This document shows positions 8,515-16,770 of a stretch of 64,000 bases of DNA, in pieces. Below the pieces are notes generated by a model that saw nothing but the letters and a program-made list of their open reading frames with translations, had not been told where the DNA came from and searched no databases. Origin of the DNA: Burkholderia sp. Bp8963 (GTDB taxonomy: Bacteria; Pseudomonadota; Gammaproteobacteria; Burkholderiales; Burkholderiaceae). Numbering within the stretch: the stretch's first letter is position 1; each line of letters begins with the position of its first letter. Position numbers and translations under genes: made by a program. The stretch is from NCBI RefSeq assembly GCF_003854275.1, contig NZ_QTQP01000015.1, forward strand, positions 89,875 to 153,874. The letters run 5' to 3'.

Positions 8515-9456
8515 ATGAAGATCCTGTTCCATTCGTCCTACCAGGATGCTGGCGCATGGCGCGCCGAGATCGCGCAGGCGCTGCCCGAAGCCGACCTGCG
8601 CGCGTGGCTGCCGGGCGACACGGCCGCCGCCGACTACGCGCTCGTGTGGCGCGCGCCGCGCGAGCTGTTCGCGCCGCGCGACGGCCTGCGCGCGATCTTC
8701 AACCTCGGCGCCGGCGTCGACGCGCTGCTCGCGCTGGAGCGCGCGCATCCCGGCACGCTGCCTCCCGACATTCCGCTCGTGCGCCTCGAGGATTCGGGGA
8801 TGGCGCAGCAGATGGTCGAATACGTGACGCACGCAGTGCTGCGCTACCTGCGCCGCTTCGACGAATACGAAGCGCTGCAGCGCGCGCGCCGCTGGCAGGC
8901 GCTCGAGCCGCACGCGCGCGCGACCTTCACGATCGCGGTGCTCGGCCTCGGCGTGCTCGGCGCGCAGGTCGCTCAGGCGCTCGCCGGGCTCGGGCTGCCG
9001 GTGCGCGGCTACAGCCGCGGCCCGAAGCAGCTCGACGGCATCGCGACCTACGCGGGCGAAGCCGAATTCGACGCGTGCATCGACGGCGCGAAGGTGCTCG
9101 TCAACCTGCTGCCGAGCACGCCGGACACCGACGGGATCCTCGACGCGCGCACGTTCGCGCGTCTCGCGCCCGGCGCGTACCTGATCAACGTCGCGCGCGG
9201 CGCGCATCTCGTCGAAGCCGACCTGCTCGACGCGCTCGCGAGCGGCCGCATCGCGGCGGCGACGCTCGACGTGTTCCAGCACGAACCGCTGCCGGAAGAC
9301 CATCCGTTCTGGCACGCGCCGCGCATCACGATCACGCCGCACAGCTCGGCCGAGACGCTGCGCACGGAAGCCATCGCGCAGATCGCCGGCAAGATCCGCG
9401 CGTTCGAGCGCGGCGAGCCGGTCAGCGGCGTCGTCGACTACGCGCGCGGCTACTGA
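8515..9456 (+). CDS. ghrA: Glyoxylate/hydroxypyruvate reductase A-type 2-hydroxyacid dehydrogenase
   Basis: 313-residue NAD(P)H-dependent D-2-hydroxyacid dehydrogenase, the GhrA branch that reduces glyoxylate and hydroxypyruvate. Motifs: cofactor loop in VLGLGVLGAQVAQALAGLG, catalytic Arg in INVARGAHLVEADLL, Glu in DVFQHEPLPEDHPFW, and His in ITITPHSSAET. Length and absence of the Lys/His patterns of other branches fit GhrA. Five bases separate it from the VOC gene and 30 from the HMG-CoA lyase gene, so it lies mid-operon. Physiological substrate in this organism is inferred only from family. Confidence 0.9.
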   Translation: MKILFHSSYQDAGAWRAEIAQALPEADLRAWLPGDTAAADYALVWRAPRELFAPRDGLRAIFNLGAGVDALLALERAHPGTLPPDIPLVRLEDSGMAQQMVEYVTHAVLRYLRRFDEYEALQRARRWQALEPHARATFTIAVLGLGVLGAQVAQALAGLGLPVRGYSRGPKQLDGIATYAGEAEFDACIDGAKVLVNLLPSTPDTDGILDARTFARLAPGAYLINVARGAHLVEADLLDALASGRIAAATLDVFQHEPLPEDHPFWHAPRITITPHSSAETLRTEAIAQIAGKIRAFERGEPVSGVVDYARGY

Positions 9457-9486
9457 ATGTCCGATATCAAATACCAGGAGACAGCC

Positions 9487-10419
9487 ATGACCTTCCCCAC
9501 CGCCGTCAAGATCGTCGAAGTCGGCCCGCGCGACGGGCTGCAGAACGAGAAGACCTTCGTGCCCACCGACGTGAAGATCGCGCTCGTCGACCGCCTGTCG
9601 CGCGCCGGCTTCCGCAACGTCGAAGCCGCGTCGTTCGTGTCGCCGAAATGGGTGCCGCAGATGGCCGACGGCGCCGACGTGATGGCCGGCATCGAGCGGC
9701 GCGCCGGCACGATCTACTCGGCGCTCACGCCGAACCTGAAGGGTTTCGAGGGTGCGCTCGCCGCGCGCGCGGACGAGGTGGTGATCTTCGGCGCGGCGAG
9801 CGAAGCGTTTTCGCAGCGGAACATCAACTGCAGCATCGCCGAGAGCATCGCGCGCTTCGAGCCCGTCGCGAAGGCCGCGAAGGACGCGGGCCTGCGGCTG
9901 CGCGGCAGCGTGTCGTGCACGCTCGGCTGTCCGTACCAGGGCGAGGTGCCGGTCGCGTCGGTCGTCGACGTCGTCGAACGCTTCGCGGCGCTCGGCTGCG
10001 ACGAGATCGACATCGCGGACACGATCGGCGTCGGCACGCCGAAACGCACGCGCGAAGTGCTCGCGGCCGTCACGCGCGTGTTTCCGCGCGAGCGCCTGTC
10101 GGGCCATTTCCACGACACCTACGGCCAGGCGCTCGCGAACATCTACGCGGCGCTGTTCGAAGGCATCGAGATCTTCCACGCATCGGTCGCGGGCCTCGGC
10201 GGCTGCCCGTACGCGAAGGGTGCGACCGGCAACGTCGCGACCGAGGACGTGCTGTACCTGATGCAGGGCCTCGGCATCGATACGGGCGTCGATCTCGCGC
10301 AGGTAGTCGCCGCCGGCGAGTTCATCTCGAACGCGATCGGCCGCGCGAACGTGTCGCGCGCCGGCCGCGCACTCATCGCAAAGGCGCAAAGCGCGGCCGA
10401 CGCGTCGAGCTGCGTCTGA
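9487..10419 (+). CDS. mvaB: Hydroxymethylglutaryl-CoA lyase
   Basis: 310-residue HMG-CoA lyase that cleaves HMG-CoA to acetoacetate and acetyl-CoA, last step of leucine breakdown. Starts at 9487 because AGGAG lies six bases before; an ATG at 9457 directly abutting the upstream stop would add a tail unrelated to the family. Motifs: VEVGPRDGLQNEK with metal/substrate residues, CTLGCPYQGEVP, HFHDTYGQALANIYAAL (metal-binding His pair), and the signature loop GLGGCPYAKGATGN containing the catalytic Cys. The usual leucine or isovalerate genes are not adjacent. Confidence 0.95.
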   Translation: MTFPTAVKIVEVGPRDGLQNEKTFVPTDVKIALVDRLSRAGFRNVEAASFVSPKWVPQMADGADVMAGIERRAGTIYSALTPNLKGFEGALAARADEVVIFGAASEAFSQRNINCSIAESIARFEPVAKAAKDAGLRLRGSVSCTLGCPYQGEVPVASVVDVVERFAALGCDEIDIADTIGVGTPKRTREVLAAVTRVFPRERLSGHFHDTYGQALANIYAALFEGIEIFHASVAGLGGCPYAKGATGNVATEDVLYLMQGLGIDTGVDLAQVVAAGEFISNAIGRANVSRAGRALIAKAQSAADASSCV

Positions 10420-10447
10420 CCCTCACGCATCCAACGGATTCCTGACC

Positions 10448-10954
10448 ATGACGATACCCACTTCTCTCGACTCCCTCCCCGATTCGGCGCGACGCGTCGC
10501 GATGCTGCTGCGCGAGCGCGGCCACGCGAAAGGCATCGTGATGCTCGCCGAAACCGGCAAGACCTCCGCCGAGGCGGCAGCCGGGCTCGGCTGCTCGGTC
10601 GCGCAGATCGCGAAGTCGATCCTGTTTCGCCGCCAGGCTGACGGTGCGCCGGTGCTGGTGGTCGCTAGCGGCGTGAATCGCGTCGACGAGAAGAAGGTGG
10701 CCGCGCAGGTCGGCGAGGTCGGCCGCGCCGACGCGAAATTCGTGCGCGACAACACGGGCTATGCAATCGGCGGCGTGTGTCCGATCGGCCATCTCGTCGA
10801 ACCTGTGATGCTGATCGACGCCGATCTGCTCGCGCTCGACAGCCTGTGGGCAGCAGCCGGCCATCCGCACGCGGTGTTCAACCTGTCGCCGCAGGAACTC
10901 GTCACGCTGACCGGCGCGCCGGTCGCGGACGTCGCGCTGCGCGAAACCGCATGA
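10448..10954 (+). CDS. YbaK/EbsC-family aminoacyl-tRNA deacylase
   Basis: 168 residues, cytoplasmic editing domain that hydrolyses misacylated tRNA (YbaK/ProX superfamily). The conserved Lys is in QIAKSILFRRQADGAPVLVV, and the strand-turn GYAIGGVCPIGHL is characteristic of this group. The domain ends AVFNLSPQELVTLTGAPVADV, again typical. The start at 10448 comes 28 bases after the mvaB stop. Its stop overlaps the start of the DUF1289 gene (ATGA), suggesting coupled translation. Which tRNA is proofread cannot be told from sequence. Confidence 0.92.
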   Translation: MTIPTSLDSLPDSARRVAMLLRERGHAKGIVMLAETGKTSAEAAAGLGCSVAQIAKSILFRRQADGAPVLVVASGVNRVDEKKVAAQVGEVGRADAKFVRDNTGYAIGGVCPIGHLVEPVMLIDADLLALDSLWAAAGHPHAVFNLSPQELVTLTGAPVADVALRETA

Positions 10955-11148
10955 GCGACGTACCGGAAAGCGCCGTCGCGTCGCCGTGCACGGGCGTGTG
11001 CAAGATCGATCCGCGCACCGAATGGTGCGCGGGCTGCCTGCGGACCCGCGACGAAATCAAGGCGTGGCGAGCATCCGACGACGACGCGAAGCGCGCGGTA
11101 CTCGCGCGGCTGGACGCGCGGCGCGAGCTTGCTGCGAGCAACGCATAA
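10951..11148 (+). CDS. DUF1289 small Cys-rich protein
   Basis: 65 residues. The conserved pattern SPCTGVCKIDPRTEWCAGC followed by LRTRDEIKAW defines DUF1289, four Cys that could bind a metal or cluster. Start overlaps the YbaK stop by four bases (ATGA). The function of this family is unknown. It is the last conserved gene before the IS30 element and the accessory cluster, so the island boundary lies just after 11148. The following 250 bases hold no gene. Confidence 0.92.
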   Translation: MSDVPESAVASPCTGVCKIDPRTEWCAGCLRTRDEIKAWRASDDDAKRAVLARLDARRELAASNA

Positions 11149-11404
11149 AAGAGTTCGGACATTTGATAGTCCCACGGTCGGAACCTCGCTTGCCGCGAGC
11201 GCGCAAGTACAGCCGTGACACTTGCCAACTTTGTTTGCTCGCCCCAGTGGATTCGCAAAATCCCATGCGCCACACTGAACCTGCGCTCTGCGAAAGCCAC
11301 GGAGCCGCCAGCCGATGCGTCCGACACTGCAAATGACGGCGGCACGGATGGTTGCGCTACGACGCGTCCCTTCTGTGCGTAACGCGAGGCATGACAGGGC
11401 GGTT

Positions 11405-11422
11405 TCTAGAGTCAAGTGCAAC
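11405..11422 (+). repeat. Left terminal inverted repeat of the IS30 element
   Basis: TCTAGAGTCAAGTGCAAC; matches the inverted right end at 15 of 18 positions, with mismatches at positions 6-8. Confidence 0.8.
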
Positions 11423-12434
11423 GTTTTGCTAACCCCTCGGCTGCCAGTTCCATGGCCATGGCTTCCTCGGGCGTTTTCCAACCGAGCGTCTGGCGAGGGC
11501 GTCCATTGAGCAGCTTGGCGATGTCGTTCAATTGCGTCTGCGTGACGCTCGACAGGTCCATGCCCTTTGGCAAGAACTGGCGTAGTAGGCCGTTTGTGTT
11601 CTCGTTGCTGCCGCGCTGCCACGGAGCGTATGGGTCCGCGAACCAGATATCGAGGTTCAGTCGCTCGGCAAGCTCGACATGACAGGTCATCTCCGATCCT
11701 CGGTCGTACGTCAGGCTCTCACGCAGGAAGGCCGGCACCTTCTTCATCTGGCGCGTGAAGCCCTCGAGTGCGTCCTGGGCGGTACAGCCGTCCATGCGGC
11801 ACAGCACTACGAACCGTGTTTTACGCTCGACCAGCGTTCCAACGCAGGATCGATTGAACGCGCCTTTGACGAGGTCGCCTTCCCAATGTCCCGGCCATTG
11901 CCGCGTTTCGATCTGCTCAGGCCGATGAATGATGCGCAATTCCTCCGGCACGAAGCTCTTGCGCGCAAGGGTTCGACGGGTGGTGCCGCGCGCAGGCTTC
12001 TCTTGGCGAAGCGCCTCGATCATCGCCTGCTTGAGTCCACCTCGGGGATGGGTATAGATCGCGGCGTAAATCGTTTCGTGGCTGACGCGCTGGTCGGGAT
12101 TGTCTGGATGCATGTCGCGGAGTCTGGCAGCAATTTGCTGCGGCGACCAGCGTCGATAGATCGGTTGATGATGCACATGCCAGTACAGCGCACTGCCTTC
12201 GCTCAACTTACGACGCCGTACGCAACGCCGACGGCGAAGCCGATAGGACGAGGCCGCCTGGGTTGCGTCGTAGCGCGGCGTTGCCGCATTCCGATTACGA
12301 GCCAGTTCGCGAGAAACCGTCGAAGCGCTGCGCCCCAACCGCCGCGCGATCTCTCGCATGCTGGTTCCCCGCTGACGTTCGATCATGATTGCCGCGCGGT
12401 CCTCCGCGCTCAGATGCTGGTACTTCTTCTTCAT
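11412..12434 (-). CDS. IS30-family DDE transposase
   Basis: 340-residue transposase. The N-terminal helix-turn-helix (YQHLSAEDRAAIMIERQRG then MREIARRLGRSASTVSREL) recognises the ends. The catalytic DDE residues are intact: Asp187 in HWEGDLVKG, Asp244 in LTYDRGSEMTCH, and Glu278 in RGSNENTNGLLRQF. The second D and the E are separated by 33 residues, as is typical for IS30. The stop lies within the left terminal repeat and the ATG is 43 bases from the right end. Full length without frameshift. Confidence 0.97.
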   Translation of the reverse strand: MKKKYQHLSAEDRAAIMIERQRGTSMREIARRLGRSASTVSRELARNRNAATPRYDATQAASSYRLRRRRCVRRRKLSEGSALYWHVHHQPIYRRWSPQQIAARLRDMHPDNPDQRVSHETIYAAIYTHPRGGLKQAMIEALRQEKPARGTTRRTLARKSFVPEELRIIHRPEQIETRQWPGHWEGDLVKGAFNRSCVGTLVERKTRFVVLCRMDGCTAQDALEGFTRQMKKVPAFLRESLTYDRGSEMTCHVELAERLNLDIWFADPYAPWQRGSNENTNGLLRQFLPKGMDLSSVTQTQLNDIAKLLNGRPRQTLGWKTPEEAMAMELAAEGLAKRCT

Positions 12435-12459
12435 CGCAACACCTTACTTGATTCAAGGT

Positions 12460-12477
12460 GTTGCACTTGGAACTAGA
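12460..12477 (-). repeat. Right terminal inverted repeat of the IS30 element
   Basis: On the minus strand this reads TCTAGTTCCAAGTGCAAC, pairing with the left end. It lies 26 bases upstream of the transposase ATG. Confidence 0.8.
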
Positions 12478-13492
12478 GATTAAGCAGCAAGCGTCAACGC
12501 TATCAACCACTCTCCGAATAGGCCCCATGGCAATGGGATTCGGGCAACATTGCTCGTTCTACAGTCGCAGCAAAGATCGTTCGCACTTCCCGTCCGGCTC
12601 ACCGGTGGAAAAGGTGGATAAGGCGCTTATGGGATTGGTCGGTGCGGAGGGCTTGGCGTACGACCGGCGTAGTGGTCGGTTTCGGAGCGCCTGTTTCCCC
12701 AGTACGCAAGCTTGCCGCCGAAGATGGAATCGCGAAACGGCGAGTGAATCCTGGAGATGCGCTGCCCCAAGGCACCATCGCCACAGCACGTCCTAGGGCG
12801 CCGCCATTCCACTATTCCCTTCAGATCATGCGCCGACGTTCGGCCGCGCGGCTCCTTCAATTCCCCTCACGCCTCTTCAATACTCAAAAATTCCGCCATC
12901 TCCGGTCACACGCCCAAACCCCGGCAATCCAAGAATTCCGCCTCACTATAAATCGAAAACGTAGCTCATTGATTTTTATAGATTCTCCGTGCGAAAGCCC
13001 TCTGCGACTTGTGGTCTGTGTCCGTACGAGCGGACAGTCGAGCGCAGGCCGCGCTCGCCGTAGTTACCCGTCCATCCTTAACCTTATTTAACAATCCTCA
13101 GTATCGCACACCGCCCTATCTGGAGGCATTGGTGCGGGGAAAGCAACCTTGCACATGGCAAGGGGGTTGACGGCCGCCTTGAGTTGGCAAACTATCGCCA
13201 TAACGCAATCGATTCACATTTTCACCTCGGGGCGCATCGATACGCCTCATCGGGATGCTTTCGGTGACCAGTGCGCGGCGACAGAAGCTGCTCAGCGACT
13301 TAAACAGGCGCAGTCGCTTCAAGCCACGTGTCCTACTGGGTTTCCACATGTCGTTCGTGATTTTATATATTGCCGGTGATTAAGCTTATTAGCGGCGAGA
13401 TTACCGGAAAAAGCCGGACAAACCATAAAAGCACCGCGCCTCAAGAAATAGATTTACAAAAATAAATTGCAATCTTTCCGAGGGTAGTCAAG
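12478..13492. other. About 1 kb without a recognisable gene, lower GC, upstream of the biosynthetic cluster
   Basis: No frame here encodes a family I recognise; the open frames are short, basic and inconsistent in codon use. Base composition is visibly more AT-rich than the core genome, especially 12,880-13,100 and 13,340-13,490. The final 120 bases before the decarboxylase gene are AT-rich and presumably hold the cluster promoter, though I could not pick a convincing -35/-10 pair. It may be debris of earlier insertions. Confidence 0.5.
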
Positions 13493-14782
13493 ATGCCGTG
13501 CCCTGATTTCATTGAAATTGATCGTGATGCTCCAGAGCTGGATATCATCAAGACATTCGGGACGCCCGTTTTCGTTTACGACGCGTTTCGAATCAAGTCA
13601 AATTACAACGAGCTTAACGCGTTATGTTGCGGTCAAGCGGAAATCTTCTTTTCGCTCAAAGCCAACCCCAACGTGTCAATAGCGGCTCAGCTGCGCTTGC
13701 TGGGATCGGGCGCAGAAGTAAGCTCGCTGACTGAGTTGCAGACCGCACTGGCGGCCGGTTTCGCTCCGATCGACATCATCTTCGTTGGGCCGTTCAAGAC
13801 CGATACCGAACTGCGGATGGCCATCGATGCTCGAATCGCCGCAATCGTTGTCGACTCGCTCGAGGAGCTTTCGCGCATCAGCGCGCTGTCGCGAGGATTG
13901 GATCGCCCCATCCCGGTGCTGCTACGGATCAATCCCAACTTCAAGATGGATGACGCACCAATCAAGATGAGTGGCGTGGCAACGCAGTTCGGCATCTCCG
14001 AGGACATCGTCCTTAAGGGCTGCACGGCATTCAAGCTGCCCGGAATCGAGATACTCGGCATCCACATTTACAACGGCTCCCGCGTACTGTCTGCTACGGC
14101 CCTGGCGTCGAATATCGAGCGAATTATCGCCTTAGCCGAGAGAATCTCGGAGGCACTCGATATCGAACCGCAGATCGTCGACATCGGCGGAGGTTGGGGG
14201 GTGCCATATTTCGCCTCTGAATTGCCGCTCGACAAAGCGTCGCTCGCGGGTTCACTGAGGCCGATCTTCGAATCGTTCCGGCAGCGGCACCCGCAGTGCC
14301 GCCTCATCACCGAAAGCGGTCGCTTTCTCGTCGCGACTTCCGGGACGCTCCTCGCCCGCGTACATGCGCTCAAGGAGTCCCACGGCGAGCGCTTCGCCGT
14401 GATCGACGCAGGCTACAACTGTTTCATGGCCGCGGCGGGCATGGGTTCCGTCATTCAGCGCAATTTCCCCGTGCGCACGATCGACACCGGAACGGCACCG
14501 TCTGCCCAGGACATCGATGCCAGACCAGTGCACCTCGCAGGCCCGCTGTGCACACCCGGCGACGTCCTTGCACGCAGATTACGCCTGAACGCATTGTACG
14601 AAGGCGCGCTGATTGCGATCGACTGTGCGGGGGCATACGGCCCTTCCGCGTCGCCGGTCGGATTCATCGGGCATGGCCATCCGGCCGAGGTGCTGATCGT
14701 TCGGCAACGCGCGTACCTAGTACGCGAGCGCGATACACCGGCGGATCTGACACGCCTGCAGCGCAACGTTTTCGCCCATTGA
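13493..14782 (+). CDS. PLP-dependent Orn/DAP/Arg-type decarboxylase, possibly acting on an ACP-bound amino acid
   Basis: 429 residues, fold type III (alanine racemase-like) decarboxylase. N-terminal barrel with PLP Lys56 in IFFSLKANPN; Gly-rich phosphate loop in IVDIGGGWGVPYF; substrate/PLP residues in RLITESGRFLVATSG; the Cys-x3-Asp motif of the partner active site appears as LAGPLCTPGDVL; and the C-terminal AYGPSASPVGFIG segment. GAGGG lies about 10 bases before ATG 13493. The ACP gene follows by 71 bases. BtrK in butirosin synthesis and the exosortase-associated decarboxylases are relatives that work beside an ACP and an AMP ligase, so decarboxylation of a carrier-tethered amino acid is the favoured inference; a free amino acid substrate remains possible. 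Confidence 0.88.
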   Translation: MPCPDFIEIDRDAPELDIIKTFGTPVFVYDAFRIKSNYNELNALCCGQAEIFFSLKANPNVSIAAQLRLLGSGAEVSSLTELQTALAAGFAPIDIIFVGPFKTDTELRMAIDARIAAIVVDSLEELSRISALSRGLDRPIPVLLRINPNFKMDDAPIKMSGVATQFGISEDIVLKGCTAFKLPGIEILGIHIYNGSRVLSATALASNIERIIALAERISEALDIEPQIVDIGGGWGVPYFASELPLDKASLAGSLRPIFESFRQRHPQCRLITESGRFLVATSGTLLARVHALKESHGERFAVIDAGYNCFMAAAGMGSVIQRNFPVRTIDTGTAPSAQDIDARPVHLAGPLCTPGDVLARRLRLNALYEGALIAIDCAGAYGPSASPVGFIGHGHPAEVLIVRQRAYLVRERDTPADLTRLQRNVFAH

Positions 14783-14853
14783 ACGCTGAGTAACTGCCCG
14801 CGCCACGCGGCCGCATTCACTTAATTTTGGATATCTAAATAGGAGAAGGGGAT

Positions 14854-15135
14854 ATGTCGCAATCTCAAGCAGCCCTGTCGTTCGACCACCTCGTCAATCG
14901 CGTCAAGGATGCACTGGCCGAAGTCACGCGCCGCTCCGACATCGGGCAGCTTCCAGCCGAAGCGAGCCTCGTCGACGACGTTGGGCTGGACTCGATGAGC
15001 GTCCTGGCGTTTTTCATGGCGCTCGAAGAACGGATCGGCAACTTTCGCATTCAGGTCGACGAACTCGAGCACGACGATCTGCAGACGATCGCGTCGGTTG
15101 CCCGCTTCGTCCATGCACGCGTGGCCGCGGCATGA
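14854..15135 (+). CDS. Acyl carrier protein
   Basis: 93-residue free-standing carrier protein. The phosphopantetheine attachment site is Ser47 in DDVGLDSMSVLAFFMALEE, with the usual helix II following. Start at 14854 has AGGAGA about 10 bases upstream. The stop overlaps the next gene (ATGA). No phosphopantetheinyl transferase gene is nearby, so a chromosomal enzyme must activate it. It is the only carrier protein in the cluster, so all tethered chemistry (decarboxylation, condensation, dehydrogenation) would have to use it or a carrier encoded elsewhere. Confidence 0.93.
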   Translation: MSQSQAALSFDHLVNRVKDALAEVTRRSDIGQLPAEASLVDDVGLDSMSVLAFFMALEERIGNFRIQVDELEHDDLQTIASVARFVHARVAAA

Positions 15136-16076
15136 GCGCGATCCACACCTGCATCAAGGACGTGCTGTTCCGCACTTATCCGCGCAATACGTCCACGTCT
15201 GGAGGGCGCCAGCGCGCGCTCGAATTTGAGGAAGACCTGTTCGAGCACGCGGGCAAGCGTCTCGACTGGCGGACGGTCGCGGACGGCGGCGGCTACTCGT
15301 ACACCGAGCTGGGATCGCCGGTGCTCGATGATCTGAAGCGCAACGAGATGCTCGACAACGTCGGCAGCATCGTGCTCGCGTACTGGACACCCGAATACAA
15401 CCCCGAGCATTCCGCGTTCGGTATGTACTTCCTCAAGACCTATGTGCCCGGCGGCACGATCGCCGACGTTTGCGATCGAGGCAGCGTCGGCGCGTTCGCG
15501 GCGCTGAAGCTCGCGCATGCGCAGCTCGTGATGGAGAGGGCGACGCGACCGGCCGACCGCGTGCGCGATATCGTGGTGGTCGGCTTCGAGCAGACCACGA
15601 TCGCCCGCGACGCACGGGATCACCTGCCGGTGCCGCTGCGATCGTCCGCGGGGGCGATCGTGCTGTCCGCACGCGCGACGGATCGCGCCGGGAAGTTGCT
15701 CGACGCCGGCGTCGAACCCGAGAGCACTCTGCAGGAGGGCCGCTTCCGTCTCGCCTGGTTCGTGAACGGGCTGTGCGAGCGGCTTGGCATCGATCCGGCC
15801 GGGCTGACCGTGCTAATGCCGTTCGACTGCTTCGTCGGCAAGCACTATCGCTATCGGCACCACGACCGACCGCCCGGAGAGCGCACACCATTTGCGGTGC
15901 AGTGGGCGCCGACCGGCGTGACGAGCATGCGCCTGTTCGAGCAATTGCATGTGGGCCTAAGGGGCGATCTCACCCGCGAGCAGGGACACACGCTGCTGAT
16001 CGACGAGGACGTCGAGACGTTGGCGTTGGGTTGGGCGATGTTCGAAGGGCCGCGCGCGTGGCGCAAGGGAGACTGA
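15132..16076 (+). CDS. KAS III-like (thiolase fold) protein with all catalytic residues replaced
   Basis: 314 residues. By eye it aligns along its length with the KAS III encoded at 20908-21843. The nucleophile-helix segment DRGSVGAFAALKLAHAQ matches SNCASTMVALRNLES, placing Ser118 where Cys115 lies in the partner. VLMPFDCF matches VVFPHNVN, so the catalytic His becomes Phe231. APTGVTSMRLF matches PETGHCFGADMLF, so the second His/Asn position becomes Val263. The strand SSAGAIVLSA matches GDAAAAMLLG. It is therefore unlikely to condense on its own. It could be a non-catalytic partner, as chain-length factors are for type II ketosynthases, or a Ser-based acyltransferase of the DpsC sort. Coupled to the ACP gene by a 4-base overlap. 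Confidence 0.72.
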   Translation: MSAIHTCIKDVLFRTYPRNTSTSGGRQRALEFEEDLFEHAGKRLDWRTVADGGGYSYTELGSPVLDDLKRNEMLDNVGSIVLAYWTPEYNPEHSAFGMYFLKTYVPGGTIADVCDRGSVGAFAALKLAHAQLVMERATRPADRVRDIVVVGFEQTTIARDARDHLPVPLRSSAGAIVLSARATDRAGKLLDAGVEPESTLQEGRFRLAWFVNGLCERLGIDPAGLTVLMPFDCFVGKHYRYRHHDRPPGERTPFAVQWAPTGVTSMRLFEQLHVGLRGDLTREQGHTLLIDEDVETLALGWAMFEGPRAWRKGD

Positions 16077-16077
16077 C

Positions 16078-16770
16078 ATGATCGAAAACTACACCGCCGT
16101 CGCGACGCCGACGGACGGCGCCGATCGTCTGGACGCGTATTGCCGTTTCGGCGGCTGCGTGCCAGAGGTCCCACTGCCAGATTTCGCAGAAGCGCTGGAT
16201 GGGGGAACCGGACGGACGATCGTCGTGCGCGGCGGCTGGGCTGTAACGAGCGCAGGCTGCCTGCCCGCCGGCGGCTCCCGCATCGCCGACATCGAGGACG
16301 CGGACGCGCGCGCCGTTCTGCAGGCTGACGACAGCTTCGACCTTGCGCAGCGCTTCTCGCTTCAGGTGCTGCGCGTCGATGCCTCGGCGCGCGAGCGCAT
16401 CGAGTCGTCGGCGTCGTCGGCCCGCCGCGTCGGCGCCGCGATCGTGTCGGCGCAGCTTGCGTGGTGCGAGCAAGTGCTCGAACTGCTTCAGGACTACTTC
16501 AGCGCGCGACAGGCGGGCACCGGTTCGCTGGCGAAGATCGCCACGTTACGCCATCAGCTCGGCGACGCGCAACGTCAGCTGCGGTTTTTCGAGGAGTGGC
16601 TGCACGCAGCTGGCGAAGCATCGAGCGGGCTAGCGACGGAGCTCGCGGCATTCAGCGCCTCGCTCGCACGCCTGGGAGGCGGCCGCAGCTTCCTGTCGGG
16701 CAACCTTTGTGACGCAGCGGCGATGTACGCATTCCTCGTCAATATCTACCCCGGTCTCCAACATGAATGA
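16078..16770 (+). CDS. Unknown helical protein resembling an acyl-CoA dehydrogenase C-terminal domain
   Basis: 230 residues, no firm family. The N-terminal 90 residues are mixed and contain Gly-rich RGGWAVTSAGCLPAGGSRIA. From about residue 110 it is all helix (RRVGAAIVSAQLAWCEQVLE, LLQDYFSARQ, LRHQLGDAQRQLRFFEEWLH), with SLARLGGGRSFLSGNLCDAA near the end, like the helical bundle and tail of acyl-CoA dehydrogenases. The next gene, overlapping it by 8 bases, encodes a shortish acyl-CoA dehydrogenase. I infer a two-subunit flavoenzyme of the alpha2beta2 kind known from actinobacterial FadE pairs, but the similarity is by eye and weak. Confidence 0.55.
   Translation: MIENYTAVATPTDGADRLDAYCRFGGCVPEVPLPDFAEALDGGTGRTIVVRGGWAVTSAGCLPAGGSRIADIEDADARAVLQADDSFDLAQRFSLQVLRVDASARERIESSASSARRVGAAIVSAQLAWCEQVLELLQDYFSARQAGTGSLAKIATLRHQLGDAQRQLRFFEEWLHAAGEASSGLATELAAFSASLARLGGGRSFLSGNLCDAAAMYAFLVNIYPGLQHE

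Larger units (their letters stand above)
11405..12477. mobile_element. Complete IS30-family insertion sequence
   Basis: About 1.07 kb, one transposase gene nearly end to end. Imperfect terminal inverted repeats (15 of 18 match) start TCTAGAGTCAAGTGCAAC at 11405 and, read inward from the right, TCTAGTTCCAAGTGCAAC ending at 12477. The palindrome CTAG occurs at both outer edges, so it may be either part of the repeat or a duplicated target; the true ends could therefore be 4-5 bases further in. The transposase is intact, so the element may be active. It sits exactly at the left edge of the lower-GC accessory region. Confidence 0.88.

Noticed and set aside
12559..12860. Overlapping 60-80-residue frames on the minus strand after the IS30 element, possible transposase debris
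   Set aside because: None shows a recognisable transposase motif; left as unassigned DNA.
13116..13349. 77-residue minus-strand frame with a basic, Arg-rich sequence
   Set aside because: No known domain, no ribosome-binding site and no support from context; could be an old fragment but not claimed.
12478..13492. Quorum-sensing (lux/cep box) operator upstream of the cluster
   Set aside because: I looked for a CepR-like dyad and saw none convincing; also no luxI/luxR gene in the window.
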